Below, one piece after another: positions 34,967 through 45,582 of a DNA stretch of 64,000 bases. The stretch is from Gigantopelta aegis (Eukaryota; Mollusca; Gastropoda; Neomphalida; Peltospiridae): the NCBI RefSeq assembly GCF_016097555.1, contig NC_054702.1:110016514-110080513 (forward strand), in the 5' to 3' direction. Under the pieces are notes generated by a model, which ran no database searches, was not told the DNA's origin, and saw only the letters and a program-made list of their open reading frames with translations. Both the position numbers and the translations under genes were made by a program. The number at the start of each line of letters is the position of its first letter. Positions within the stretch are counted from its first letter, which is position 1.

Positions 34967-36385
34967 AGAGAAACACACACGTCTTTTACTGGAAAGCTGA
35001 TTAATAGCCCATCCACTTGCAGACGCCTATGTAATTAACTTGAAAGTTGTTTCGCTGAGAACTGTTTGTTAAAGTTTGTTGTATTGATTGTCCTATTCGT
35101 TTTCGATGGAGGATGTCGGAGTAGAATTTTGAATAATGCTGTAATGCTTCCAAAATAACTACTGTGTCAAGGTTAAACGCTGTACAGAATATTTACATGG
35201 CAAACTGTTTTGTATATAAACAACATACCAGGTGATATTACCAGGGCCATTCCAAATTTAAAATACTTCAAGGAGGGCTCATTAACATCAGTTGGGACAC
35301 AGTAATACAAAAATATAGGGTCCATTGCAGCTAGATAAAAAGGGCATTTTTAAACTAAAAAAAATATCTTAATCATAATTTTAAGCGTGTCAACAGTTCT
35401 CTCCCCAGCCTCTTACCGGCCTCGGTGGCTTCGTGGCAGGCCATCGGTCTACAGGCTGGTAGGTACTGGGTTCGGATCCCAGTCGAGGCATGGGATTTTT
35501 AATCCAGATACCCGACTCCAAACCCTGAGTGAGTGCTCCGCAAGGCTCAATGGGTAGGTATAAACCACTTGCACCGACCAGTGATCCATAACTGGTTCAA
35601 CAAAGGCCATGGTTTGTGCTATCCTGCCTGCAAATAAAAGATCCCTTGCTGCTAATCGGAAGAGTAGCCCATGTAGTGGCGACAGCGGGTTTCCTCTTAG
35701 AATCTGTGTGGTCCTTAACCATATGTCTGACGCCATATAACCGAAAATAAAATGTGTTGAGTGCGTCGTTAAATAAAACATTTCTTTCTTTCTCCCCAGC
35801 CTCAGCCACTAGATCCGTCCCTGATTTATTATAAGTGTATTACCAATCAGTGTTTTGTTCACCAGGGTCCATCTCATCACACACTGGGCGTCGTCCACAG
35901 GGGCGGGGAGGCGGTGCTCGGGTCCCAGTCTATACTCGGCGCTCAAAATAATACAAGAGGAATCTCTGAAATATTTAACCATTAAAATGATCTGTCATTT
36001 TTAATATATATATATATATAGTTTTTCTCTTTGTTGCTTCAGTAGGATTTAAAGTGATAATTTTGCCTCCCCATTCTATGCATAACCTAACATCATTTAT
36101 TAATGCAAAATTCCAACACCCCTACAGTTTTGATAAACTTGTGTGTTATTGCTATCAACAGTTATCGTCAAATGCTTTCGTACAACACACAGGTATGTTG
36201 CCATGTGGGATTTTTTATAAATATTTTGTTACACAACCCAATGCATATAGCACCCAGATTCTCAGTGTTAAAATGGAGAATAAACTCAACTTTGTGTCAT
36301 AGTGTGACCAGAGTATATTGCATGCAAAGGATTATCCTCCAACCCCCCAGTCCCCTCCACACACACACACACAAAACCCCAATAT

Positions 36386-36435
<50 letters not shown>

Positions 36436-39400
36436 ATGAGTGTTGTATTTATGTGCGTGTTGTATTTACGCGCGAGATAGCAGCTATTAAAAAGACTTTG
36501 CAGAGACACATAACTGAGTTTAAACTAAACGTGACTACCCATCGACGAATTTAAATGTTTATGGTTTTTATTTGCTATGAATATTAATGACGTATTTCTA
36601 GGTTACTGAAACGTTTTGGTGATGATGATGATGATAACTAGTTTAACGTGCCCACATACCACTAGGGTTTCGAACACGCCCATCCCAAGTTCGACCTCCG
36701 ATAAGATCGGTGGCCTGACTCGGGATGGGGGGGGGGGGGGCAGAATTTTGAAAATAGCAATTAGTAAAAAAAAGTTAATAGATTAAATAAAAAATAAATA
36801 AAAAAAGGTTACAAGTCAAAAATAAAAAAGATTTGACTGCTCGGCCGAATATTTATATAATTTGGAGCATTTTAGAACGACAATCCAAAATTAAATAAGA
36901 GAAAGAAGAGAGGATCGGACTATTTAATAATGTTAAAAAAAAGTAATTTCGACATAACATTTTAAACGCAGATCTAAAAGTTTAAAGTCCTATCGATATG
37001 TCCACGCGAGTGGCCTCGTTAAGGCCGTTTGGGTGCACAGCTTAAAGGGACGAGATGAGTTGCATCCCGTCAAGAAAACTCCTAGATTGACAGTCGATAG
37101 ACGTTGAAGGTGTAGTGATGTGCTGAAATACAGATCTTGAGAAGCCGGATCCGTCTGAACGAGAGAGAGTATCAGACTAGGGTATAGTCCAGTCGTCATG
37201 GGTTGGTATTGTGGTGCGGACGGGCCCGACTCAGGAGGATACGAGATGGTATCACTATAAAAAAAAAAAGTAAAGTTTGTTTTATTTAACGACGCCACTA
37301 GAGCACATTGATTTTTTATCTTATCGGCTATTGGACGTCAAACATATGGTCATTCTGACACTGTTTTTAGAGGAAACCCGCTGTCGCCACATAGGCTACT
37401 CTTTTTACGACAGGCAGCAAGGGATCTTTTATTTGCGCTTCTTACAGGCAGGTTAGCACAAACCATGGCCTTTGTTGAACCAGTTATGGATCACTGGTCG
37501 GTGCAAGTGGTTTACACCTACCCATTGAGCCTTGCGGAGCACTCACTCAGGGTTTGGAGTCGGTATCTGGATTAAAAATCCCATGCCTCGACTGGGATCC
37601 GAACCCAGTACCTACCAGCCTGTAGACCGATGGCCTGCCACGACGCCACCGAGGCCGGTGTGTATCACTATAAAGCAAGGTAAAGTCTAGAAAAAGAGTA
37701 GTAGGGGCCGACCCCGCTTCCTATTTCTTCTTAGAGTGGGGCGGTCAATCTTCCAGTGCTGCTAGGACAGGCTCGGACATGTAGAGACTAAACGCGAACA
37801 ACCGTGGCGTTCTGCAGAATGGCCGTCATACGAGTCACGAAAAAAACAAGTCGACAGTCAGACGGAGAAATGACGTGGAGGCAAGGAATCTCGCTAAAAA
37901 AGAATCCAACCTGGTGGTGCAAGCTGTCGAAACGAGAAGCGTTCCAGCGTTCAATCAGTTCCAATGGCCGCATACATCCCAGTAGAAAACTTCATTTCGC
38001 TGACAAAAACAACGAAATGAAGGACCCTCAAGTCGAGCACACGAAAGCACGCGCAGTGTGCACAAGCGAAACAAACACGTCTTACCGCGTGGAGCTCCAG
38101 ACTGGGAATCGTTTTGGAGGCGTTTTTTTTATTTGTTGTGTTGTGTTGTAGTTGTTGATATTAATGCTGCTACTGTTGCTGTTGTTGCTGCTGTTGCTGC
38201 TGGTGGTGGCGTTGTAGTAGTTGTTGTTGTTGTTGTTTAAATCATGCTACAAATAACAACAATGTAGTAAAGCATGCGTGCTCGCCTGGAAATCATTTTG
38301 CACATCGTGTCGTAGCCGGCTCGAGACCCCAGCACCAGTCCGCCGCCGTGGAAAAACACCACGATCGATGACGTCGCCGAGCACGATGACGGTGTGTACA
38401 CACTGACGCGAAGTCCGTCTGCAATACAACTACACATACATCAGCGATAACGTAAAGGTACTAGTATGTTAGCAGCATTTGTAGACCAGAAAATAAAACC
38501 TCAGCACATTTTTAAAGTTAATGTTTGTTTTGTTCAACGACACCATTAGAGCACATTGACTTATTAATCATCGGTTACTGGATGTCAAACATTTGGCAGT
38601 TCTGACATACAGTGTTAGAGAGGAAACCTGCCATATTTTGTCTATTGGTAGCAAGGGAATTTTTATATGCACCATCCTATAAACAGGATAGCACATACCA
38701 CGGCCTTTAATATACCAGTCGCAATGCACTGACCGGAACGAGAAACAGGCTACTGCTATCGAACAAGTAGTAACCGATCTTTTATATACAGTACATACTA
38801 TGGCCTTTGATAGACGGGGAAAACCCCAGTCTATTAAGGGCGATCGATCCCACGATCCATCACATTTCAGGCGAGCACATACGCGTACGAGACGGGAGGA
38901 GGGGCAACTGCATCTTCCCCACCCCAAGTGCTGAAGCAAACCTCAAATTCGGGCCAAAACGATAGAGATATTCAGGCAAAATGAGCTGGCCAGAAACTGT
39001 TTCACCGTGTATTTTCATCATTCTAACCACATATTAGTTGTAATCCATGTAAAAATGCGTATTGGTTCGTTTGCAACCCTATATAACCATTTGCAGTAAT
39101 GCTAATATGAATACATTTTATCCAGATTCGGGCATTTTTGTTTAATTGGGGCAAAAATCAGCCTGCACCCGTTACAAATGGGAGCCCGTACGCCTATGGG
39201 CGAGTGCACAGTGGAATAATAATTTTTAAAAATGTACATGTTTATGGGTTTTTACTTTTACTCATTTCAAAACTACTGATTTCTACCATGGTCATAACTA
39301 ATGCTTTTTCACGAGGGTTGTTGATCTAAGGTTAGTATGGTCATTTGAATGCAACATCCATGTAATTACATGTACACAATATACCTATTTGAGTACACCT

Positions 39401-40601
39401 CCCGTCCCCACACATTTTATAATATCATTTGCTAATGTAAAATACAAACACAGCTACGTTTTAATAAAGCTACATGTACATGTAATTTCATAATTAATGT
39501 ATATGATCAAATGACTTTATATAACACGTATTACTAAGACTGTCGCCGTCTTGTTAACTCCATTATACAGAAACGGATGAAATAGCACTCATGCTCTATT
39601 TAAGATATATGGGGACAGTGTCCAAAAACAACTCTTGACGATTTTTTTTTTCAATCTAACATCAAGCGGCTAGACTAATTTTTAACACTGGCAAAGATAT
39701 GTCTTCTAAAGAAATTCTTAATGAGCTGAAATGGTTGAATGTAAAAACAAAATGATAACTCGTTTTTAAAAACATATCAAACTCGTTTTCGCTTGTTAGA
39801 TACCTTTTAAAACAACTCGTTGTGAGATAAATGGTATCTAACGGCTACTCATGTAGTATTCTCTATATAAACAACTCGTTGTGAGATAAATGGTATCTAA
39901 CGGCCACTCATGTAGTATTCTCTGTATAAACAACTTGTGAGATAAATGGTATCTAACGGCCACTCATGTATTATTCTCTATTTAAGTATATTGCATGCCT
40001 TGCAGTGTATGTAAATATTATACATGTGCTTATGAATGTATATTAAATGTTTGATATAGGCTAGAGAAGACCATATCGGAGACCAGTCTCTTATTTGTAC
40101 TGAATGTGTCACCTTCTTATTCTTATTATTAATAAGCGATGTTACACAACTAATAGGTGCCTGTTAAATTGATTTTAAAAATATTAATAGTTTTTTCTCT
40201 TCCTCTTTAAAATATTTTAATAATTATTAATAGAATTTACTACAAGTTATGTATTTCTGAGCTGATTGTTTTCTAAACATTTTTGTAGAAGGATGGGACG
40301 GACTTAGTTGGGGTTTTGTTCTGCATGGATTGATAGTAGTAGTATACGTAGAACGTTAACGTTATCTTATCTTACCTGGAGTGGCTTGGGACGGAACAAT
40401 AAATTCGTTCACCTTTCCTTCGAATTCGGTTGTCCCCGCGAATTTAACTGCATTCTCTTCGTGTATTCTCCGGACTACGTCGGGGGTCATGCTATAAAGG
40501 CTTCCTGTCCCTGGTGTTTCTTTAGTTTCAAAATAGGCAAGCGTTTCCTTGTGAATTTTATATTTTGTTGCGATGTCTCCCCATGCCTCGTAAGTTGACA
40601 T
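30947..40601 (-). CDS. Alpha/beta-hydrolase-3 family esterase (HSL/AADAC-like), gene 2, 8 coding exons, 324 aa
   Basis: Minus-strand exons are 40601–40376, 38418–38286, 35965–35844, 33922–33825, 33008–32914, 32172–32033, 31221–31135 and 31020–30947. The sum is 975 nt, and every exon length equals that of gene 1. Motifs fall at the same residue numbers: HGGG 99–102, EYRLGPEH 130–137, GDSGG 172–176 with Ser174, DPLRD with Asp264, and His294 in APHAF. The elbow here has the usual Asp before Ser. All introns are GT–AG except intron 2, whose donor is GC. No secretion signal or membrane helix is seen, so a cytosolic esterase is likely. It faces gene 1 tail to tail across about 2.9 kb, which fits an inverted duplication. 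Substrate unknown. Confidence 0.92.
31135..31221 (-). CDS. Gene 2 exon 7 (residues 272–300), catalytic His
   Basis: Encodes YRDKLDSADVATECVLVQGA then PHAFFNLP; 87 nt. The acceptor lies after a long poly-T tract, and the donor GTAATT resembles GTAATG of gene 1. There is no tandem array here. Confidence 0.92.
31811..31858. repeat. (TG)n microsatellite
   Basis: TG dinucleotide run in intron 6 of gene 2. Confidence 0.95.
32033..32172 (-). CDS. Gene 2 exon 6 (residues 225–271), catalytic Asp
   Basis: Encodes DPKVSPMLRPSFRHLPPALF then VLSELDPLRDSGY; 140 nt. The acceptor is TATTTTAG and the donor GTGTGTAA. Confidence 0.93.
32425..32575. mobile_element. Short MITE with CAGTGGCGGATC-type ends
   Basis: Left end CAGTGGCAGATCC and, reversed, right end CAGTGGCGGATCT, flanked by ATGAC on both sides. 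It is 151 bp with a G-rich middle, in intron 5 of gene 2. Confidence 0.8.
32914..33008 (-). CDS. Gene 2 exon 5 (residues 194–224)
   Basis: Encodes ILIYPMCDMRCLEASYKEFA then TAPGLNQAVID, ending inside a Trp codon; 95 nt. The acceptor ATTAG has a weak pyrimidine tract and the donor is GTATGA. It was placed by length, phase and protein match to gene 1. Confidence 0.88.
33288..33645 (+). repeat. Dispersed repeat R450, diverged copy
   Basis: Blocks such as TTTCGCACAAAATTTGAGTA, GTACCCCATACATGTT and GTACTAGATGAAATAATA match the copies at 15233 and 17294, with gaps and about 20% change. It lies in intron 4 of gene 2. Confidence 0.75.
33781..33812. repeat. (ATT)n microsatellite
   Basis: Trinucleotide run 13 bp from the exon 4 donor of gene 2. 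Confidence 0.9.
33825..33922 (-). CDS. Gene 2 exon 4 (residues 161–193), nucleophile elbow
   Basis: Encodes SSRIGVAGDSGGGQLAASVA, giving Ser174 in GDSGG; 98 nt. The acceptor ATAAACAG is pyrimidine-poor and the donor is GTAATG. Confidence 0.93.
34640..34972. repeat. (CA)n-rich microsatellite cluster
   Basis: A compound CA/CATA/CAGA tract in intron 3 of gene 2, containing a near-exact internal duplication of about 150 bp. The long Cys-Val and His-Thr ORFs in it are artefacts. Confidence 0.95.
35416..35791 (+). mobile_element. SINE family 2, full length with target duplication
   Basis: Starts CCGGCCTCGGTGGC, has B box GGGTTCGGATCCCAG and ends GTCGTTAAATAAAACATTTC with a TTTC tail. The target duplication CTCCCCAGCCTC is perfect (35401–35412 and 35792–35803). 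It lies about 50 bp from exon 3 of gene 2. Confidence 0.93.
35844..35965 (-). CDS. Gene 2 exon 3 (residues 120–160)
   Basis: Encodes SAEYRLGPEHRLPAPVDDAQ and CVMRWTLVNKTLI; 122 nt. The acceptor is ATATTTCAG and the donor GTAATA. It is markedly GC-richer than its introns. Confidence 0.92.
36390..36434. repeat. (TG)n microsatellite
   Basis: TG run in intron 2 of gene 2, next to a CA-rich stretch at 36358–36374. Confidence 0.95.
36640..38110. repeat. GC-rich unclassified repeat-like segment, interrupted by a SINE
   Basis: The segment includes a poly-G run (36727–36740) and GC-richer sequence on both sides of the SINE at 37262–37662, unlike the surrounding AT-rich intron. No protein family or terminal repeat is recognised, so the class and exact borders are open. 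Confidence 0.35.
37262..37662 (-). mobile_element. Hybrid SINE: family 2 head with family 1-like tail
   Basis: Target duplication TATCACTATAAA (37250–37261 and 37663–37674). On the minus strand the tRNA head and middle match family 2, while the 3' tail has the CTAGTGGCGTCGTTAAATAA and CCAATAGCC-type sequence of family 1. The fragment at 21607–21740 has the same tail, which points to a third subfamily. Confidence 0.85.
38140..38238. repeat. (TTG)n-rich low-complexity tract
   Basis: Imperfect GTT/GCT trinucleotide tract about 50 bp from the exon-2 donor of gene 2. Confidence 0.9.
38286..38418 (-). CDS. Gene 2 exon 2 (residues 76–119), GC donor
   Basis: Encodes DGLRVSVYTPSSC and FFHGGGLVLGSRAGYDTMCK; 133 nt. 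The acceptor is TATTGCAG. The phase- and length-matched end is followed by GCGAGC, so intron 2 would be GC–AG. Reading on without splicing meets a stop about 45 nt later. Confidence 0.88.
38521..38880 (-). mobile_element. SINE family 1
   Basis: Minus-strand copy in intron 1 of gene 2 with the tail CACATTGACTTATTAATCAT and a core partly duplicated near 38760–38800. The head includes GATCGATCCCACGATCCATC. Confidence 0.82.
38880..39205 (+). mobile_element. MITE with GCGTACGAGAC-type end, copy 1
   Basis: About 325 bp from CGCGTACGAGACGGGAGG to GAGCCCGTACGCCTATGGGC; the ends are roughly inverted (CCATAGGCGTACG). It matches 43240–43572 over its whole length with blocks such as TTAGTTGTAATCCATGTAAA. 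Confidence 0.75.
39811..39987. repeat. 59-bp tandem repeat, three units
   Basis: Units begin at 39811, 39870 and 39929 with AACAACTCGTTGTGAGATAA and then GGTATCTAACGGC; the third has a small deletion. It lies in intron 1 of gene 2 and no ORF spans it. Confidence 0.9.
40376..40601 (-). CDS. Gene 2 exon 1 (residues 1–75)
   Basis: Encodes MSTYEAWGDIATKYKIHKET through KVNEFIVPSQATP; 226 nt, phase 1, donor GTAAGA. The ATG aligns with that of gene 1 when both are counted back from the conserved KFAG motif. Confidence 0.92.
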
Positions 40602-40966
40602 CGTTAGAGAAGTGAGACCGACCTTGCTGTTAAAATTAGACGTGTTCTTGACCTCACAGTTTGTACTAGGCTATACCGATAATAACCACGCCTGGTAATC
40701 CAACAGTCGGGTCGTTAGGCAATGCTATGTTTTAGAGTATGCGTTTCTTTCAGTATTCTGCCATTCTATTTGATGTATAAGACTTGTATCATAAGAAAGA
40801 AAGAAAGAAAGAAAGAAAGCATGAGGGAAGGAAAGAAAGCACGAAAGAAAGAAAAAGGAAAGAAAACGTTTGTGCAAAACAAAAAGAAATTTTTGAAATG
40901 TTAATAAAAGTATGTTTGAAAAATGCTGAGATTTTAGTTTAAAAAAAAGAAAAGCCTGGATATATA
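40602..40966 (-). promoter_or_regulatory. Presumed 5' UTR and promoter region of gene 2
   Basis: No upstream coding exon, TATA box in a convincing place or known operator can be pointed to. A GAAA-type microsatellite lies at about 40795–40866. The assignment is by position only. Confidence 0.3.
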
Positions 40967-42468
40967 GTGAACAAAATAAGAAACTTCCGCTAACTTTGCT
41001 TGAACATAACTTGATGAAAACAAACCGGGGGAATAATTGTTATATATGCGTTTAAAGAGTGTTCCATAATGCATCGTTTGGTGCAAAAATCATGGCCATA
41101 GGTTAACAGAAACTGGGAGAACTGGTAGGGGTTAAAAATAAAAACACCCACTTAATAACTGGTATGACCACCTCTTGAATTGACCACTGCAGTGCATCGC
41201 AGGCGCATAGAATTGACTAAAGTGTTGATTTCTGCCTGTGGAATATTGTTCCATTCCTGAATGAGCGCTTGACGAAGTTCGTTGACAATAGCGGGTGGGT
41301 TGGGACGACGCCTCAATCGTCTGTCCAGACTATCCCAGGCATGCTCGATGGGGTTGAGATCAGGACTTTTAGTGGGCCAGTCATCAATGAAATCAATGTT
41401 ATTTGTCCTAAGAAAATTTACAGTGTCTCTAGCTGTATGAGAGGTGGCATTATCATGCTGAAAAATCGAGATGTTGGCGTTGTTATGGAATGACGTGATG
41501 AGCGAGAATGTCATCGCTGTAACGTTGAGCATTTAAATTGCCATCAATTACGACTAGTGGTGAACGATAACCATGGGCAATGGCTGCCCAGACCATGACA
41601 GAACCCCCACCCCCGAAACGATCTTGTTTAAGAACACAACAGTCAGTATAGCGTTCATTTCTCCAACGGTAGACGCGCACCCTGCCATCACCACGTTGTA
41701 AAGAAAATCGGGATTCATCCGAAAAAAGAATGGTATTCCAGCGTCGCCGAATCCAACGAGTGTGTACACGTGCCCAATTAAGACGATGACGTTGTGTTAA
41801 AACGCATCCGACGTAAGGACGTCGTGCATGTAAACCGTTCTCCCGCAGACGTTACGGACAGTTTGCCCACTGATTCGGTTATTGTGAAGCCCATGTGTGT
41901 TAGAAGCAGTAGCAGTGGCAGTTTGGAATCGATTGCGCAAATGCGTGTTCATGATATAGCGGTCTTGACCATGTGTTGTATCACGCGGACGTCCACGAGG
42001 TGGCAAGTCGTTGGTGCTTCCTGTCGTTCGAAATCTTACGCGAAAATTTCGTATCGCTCGAGTAGAACTCCCAACATGCCTTGCAGCGTCTTCTGTCGAC
42101 ATGCCAGCATCAAGCATGCTAATCGCCCGTTCGCGTAAATTATTGGGTATTCTTGGCATACTAAAAATGCTACAATGTAAAAAACGTTAATATTTTTACA
42201 AATTTTGAAGCGTTTTTGTTCACTTGACAACATTGTCAGTAAGACAAGTAAAACAAATTGACCGAATACTACACGGGACATGTCGAACCATGCATGCACG
42301 TGCAAATTGAATTTCACGTTGTCGACGATTAACAGTGCAAAAATAATCGATAAAATTCATGAATCCTGATAATACAGCTCAAGGCTAATACTACCTATAT
42401 AATTTCATTACACAATGAATTCTTTAACACAACATATGTACAAATCGGAAGTTTCTTTTTTTGTTCAG
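40967..42468 (-). mobile_element. Tc1/mariner transposon with both ends, transposase decayed
   Basis: A 1502-bp element between TA dinucleotides. The inverted ends read GTGAACAAAATAAGAAACTT on the left and, reversed, CTGAACAAAAAAAGAAACTT on the right. Minus-strand transposase blocks lie at 42159–41797 (HTH: MSTEDAARHVGSSTRAIRNF), about 41760–41480 (FSDESRF, then DRFGGGGSVMVWAA) and 41532–41152 (FQHDNATSHTARDT, SPDLNPIEHAWD). The last two give a DD34E-type acidic set. At least two frameshifts separate the blocks, so the copy is inactive, though its ends still look usable by a transposase supplied in trans. Confidence 0.9.
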
Positions 42469-42823
42469 TATATATTTAAATGTTCAATAAAGAATTGTAT
42501 TAAAACTATTTGTAACAAAAATAATACTGAACGGGTTTCCATTCAAAATTTTAAATTAGAAAGGAGCCATAGGCAAGGTGAATCTCTAGTACTTTTTTTT
42601 AATGCGCTACAATGGTGCTGCAAATGACGAATGGTTTATGCCCAATTAATTATCAGTGACATGGATTGTAATACAATATTTCTTACACATCCTTTGGTGA
42701 TTTCATTTTATTTATAGTTATTTTCGTGTTATATCCAGTTACGGTTCAAGCACGCTGTCCTGGTACACACGTCAGCAAATCTGGACTGTCTGTCCAGGAC
42801 AAAAAGTTAGTAGTTAATTAGAG

Positions 42824-43088
42824 TTTGTTTAACGACACCACTAGAGCGCATTGATCTATCAATCATTAGCTATTGGATGTTAAATATTTAATAATTTTTA
42901 CCTCGTCTTGGGGAAAACCTGCTACATTTTTCCATTAACAGCAAAGGATCTTTCATATATCACGGCATTTGATATACCAGTCGTTGTGCACTGATTGGGA
43001 CCAATTAGAGAATGGTTCTATCAACGTGGTTCGATCCCACGACGTACGCACATCAGGCGAGTGCTCTACCGACTGAGTGAGATTCCTC
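42824..43088 (-). mobile_element. SINE family 1, diverged
   Basis: Minus-strand copy with tail GTTTAACGACACCACTAGAG. Its tRNA-like head contains GTGGTTCGATCCCACGACGT, a good B box in reverse. Confidence 0.8.
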
Positions 43089-43239
43089 CCTGTTGGTGGA
43101 TAGTGAGAGTGTTGTGGCTTTGCACATTTCCATTGAGACCTTAAACTCTGGGTGGGAGCCGAACCCAGTACCTACCAGCCTTATGTCAGATGGTTTAACC
43201 AGTACACCTCCGAGACAGGCCGACACCATGGTGAGAACC

Positions 43240-43572
43240 ATAAGCGTACGAGACATGGGGGAAGGGAAGGGAAGGGGGCAACTGCCCCCTAGTGCTGGAG
43301 CAAAACCTCAAAATCGTGCTAAAATGATACAGAAAATGGGGCAAAATGTGCTAACCTGAGACCTTTTTACTATGTATTTCCACCATTCTACCCTCAAAAT
43401 TAGTTGTAATCCATGTAAAAATACGCAGTGATTCGTTTGCAACCCTATATTATATGAATAAATGTTGTTATCCAGATTCGGGCATTTTCGTTTAATTCGG
43501 GCAAAAGCCAGCCTGTCTGCCCCCCCCCCCCCCCCAAAAAAAAAGGGGGGGGAGGGACAGTACGCCTATGGT
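43240..43572 (+). mobile_element. MITE with GCGTACGAGAC-type end, copy 2
   Basis: Matches 38880–39205 through most of its length, ending near CAGTACGCCTATGG after a poly-C/poly-A/poly-G patch at 43517–43553. Confidence 0.75.
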
Positions 43573-44000
43573 GAGACACTGTTATTTTTGGTAACATATA
43601 CCACCATCACGCATATACGTGTATTATCGATTTAAAAACATACGACTGTTTTAGAGTAAACCTGAAACGCTGTAAGTTTTATTTGGAAAAGACGTTATTT
43701 TTACCTCTTTTTTTTTCTTTTCTTTTTTTAACATCTGGGTTTTGACAACATGTAAGAAATAAAATACTTAATTCATGTCTGTTAAGTTTCCATAAGATAT
43801 ATATGGTACCTACGTCCATTCATGTAATATTGTCCATAAAATTGCATATTTAAGCAGTGTACTACGTTATTTATACGGGTTGCATAAAATTTAAAATCAT
43901 GAGGAGCACATTTCATTAAACATCGTAAGCTTACGTCTGTAATTAGCAGTTATACAGGACTTTCATTTACATGCGTTTGACATGTATTTCACGCTTGAAA

Positions 44001-44387
44001 CCGGCCTCGGTGGCGTCGTGGCAGGCCATCGGTCTACAGACTGGTAGGTACTGGGTTCAGATCCCAGTCGAGGCATGGGATTTTTAATCCAGATACCCGA
44101 CTCCAAACCCTGAGTGAGTGCTCCGCAAGGCTCAATGGGTAGGTGTAAATCACTTGCACCGACCAGTGATCCATAACTGGTTCAACAAAGGCCATGGTTT
44201 GTGCTATCCTGCCTGTGGGAAGCGCAAATAAAAGATCCCTTGCTGCTAATCGGAAGAGTAGCCCATGTAGTGGCGACAGCGGGTTTCTTCTCAAAATCTG
44301 TGTGGTTCTTAACCTTGTCTGACGCCATATAACCGTAAATAAAATGTGTTGAGTGCGTCGTTAAATAAAACATTTTTTTTTTTTTTT
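44001..44387 (+). mobile_element. SINE family 2, full length, young-looking
   Basis: Starts CCGGCCTCGGTGGCGTCGTG, ends in a poly-T tail and has a perfect 13-bp target duplication TTCACGCTTGAAA (43988–44000 and 44388–44400). Confidence 0.94.
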
Positions 44388-44805
44388 TTCACGCTTGAAA
44401 TTACACCATTAGGGAAAAGGAGTATTTTAAGGACAAAGGAACATGAAATATGTGTACTTTTAACAATAGTTGTTGTACTATAATAGTATTAAGAATTGTG
44501 GTTTAGTCGTAGATTTACGTTTACGTGCAAAACTAGGCTTACCATGTTTTGCGAAATTGGTCCCCGTTTTCTTTTCGTTTATGTTTCGTTTGAATTAATT
44601 TTATTTATTATTAATGTAATTTTATTTATTTATTTTGTGCGTGTGGTAATATTTACTGACGTTCAAAACGGGTCTTGGTGTGATCGTTTGGTATGCAGAT
44701 TACAATTTTGACACCGCATTTGTATTTAGCAATATATTGTAATGAATCGTCAGATTGTGCTAATTAAAACAGTTCGTGTATCACAAACATTTACTCACCT
44801 CTCAA

Positions 44806-45121
44806 CACGTGCACAGTGGTAAAGTGTTCGGTTAGGAATCAATCCCAGTCGGTGGGCTATGCTAAAAACCTTGGAGAGAGGATGCTTGTTGTCTAGCAGA
44901 GCCTACGAGACCTTTGTGAATTAGGCCCCTGGTAGGCCTATATCAAAGGCTGTGTGCTATCCTGTTTGTGGGATGGTGCATATAAAAGATCCCTTGCTAC
45001 TGATGGAAAAATGTAGCAGGTTTCCTCTCTAAGACCATAGGTCAAAATTACCAAATGTTTGACATCCAACAGCCGATGATTAATAAATCAATGTGCTCTA
45101 GTGGTACTGTTAAACAAAACT
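44806..45121 (+). mobile_element. SINE family 1
   Basis: Plus-strand copy with degraded head CACAGTGGTAAAGTGTTCGG, a 30–40 bp unrelated patch near 44880–44930, and an intact core and tail ending TACTGTTAAACAAAAC. Confidence 0.85.
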
Positions 45122-45582
45122 CCTCACATACGCGATTTCGAAATATCCATGGCTCAAAATTCGCAAGTCTCTATTACAAATATTGCAAAAACATTCGATT
45201 TGTATGTTATCTGTATTCACAAAAATGGAGGGATAATTGAAATTCAGCTTTTTATTTCCAAATATGTGTCCCAACCTCAACTTAATCGTTCTGAAAGTGT
45301 GCCAAACAATCGAAAAGCCAGTATTTTATAGGTGGGGGCAATCAAACTTCCACCACAGTAAGCAAGCCTAATTAGGATTTTTAGGCAGGCTTATATGACA
45401 AGAGGGGGGAGGAGAAGATGCAATTACAGTTATATCCGATATTCTGCATAGCATATTACAATTTTAATATGGAGTTAATTATTGAAACCGTTTCTAAACC
45501 AGACACCCACAGGACAAAGACAATGTCTTGTTTTATGGGGTATCCTACAATAATTAAAACAATACAGATCCTCTACCAGGCC

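Noticed and set aside
34545-35038. Long Cys-Val and His-Thr ORFs on both strands
   Set aside because: They are translations of a CA/TG microsatellite; all frames are open because the repeat lacks stop codons.
44001-44090. Possible tRNA genes at SINE heads
   Set aside because: A- and B-box-like sequences are present, but no full cloverleaf or anticodon arm is seen, and each is joined to a SINE body and tail.
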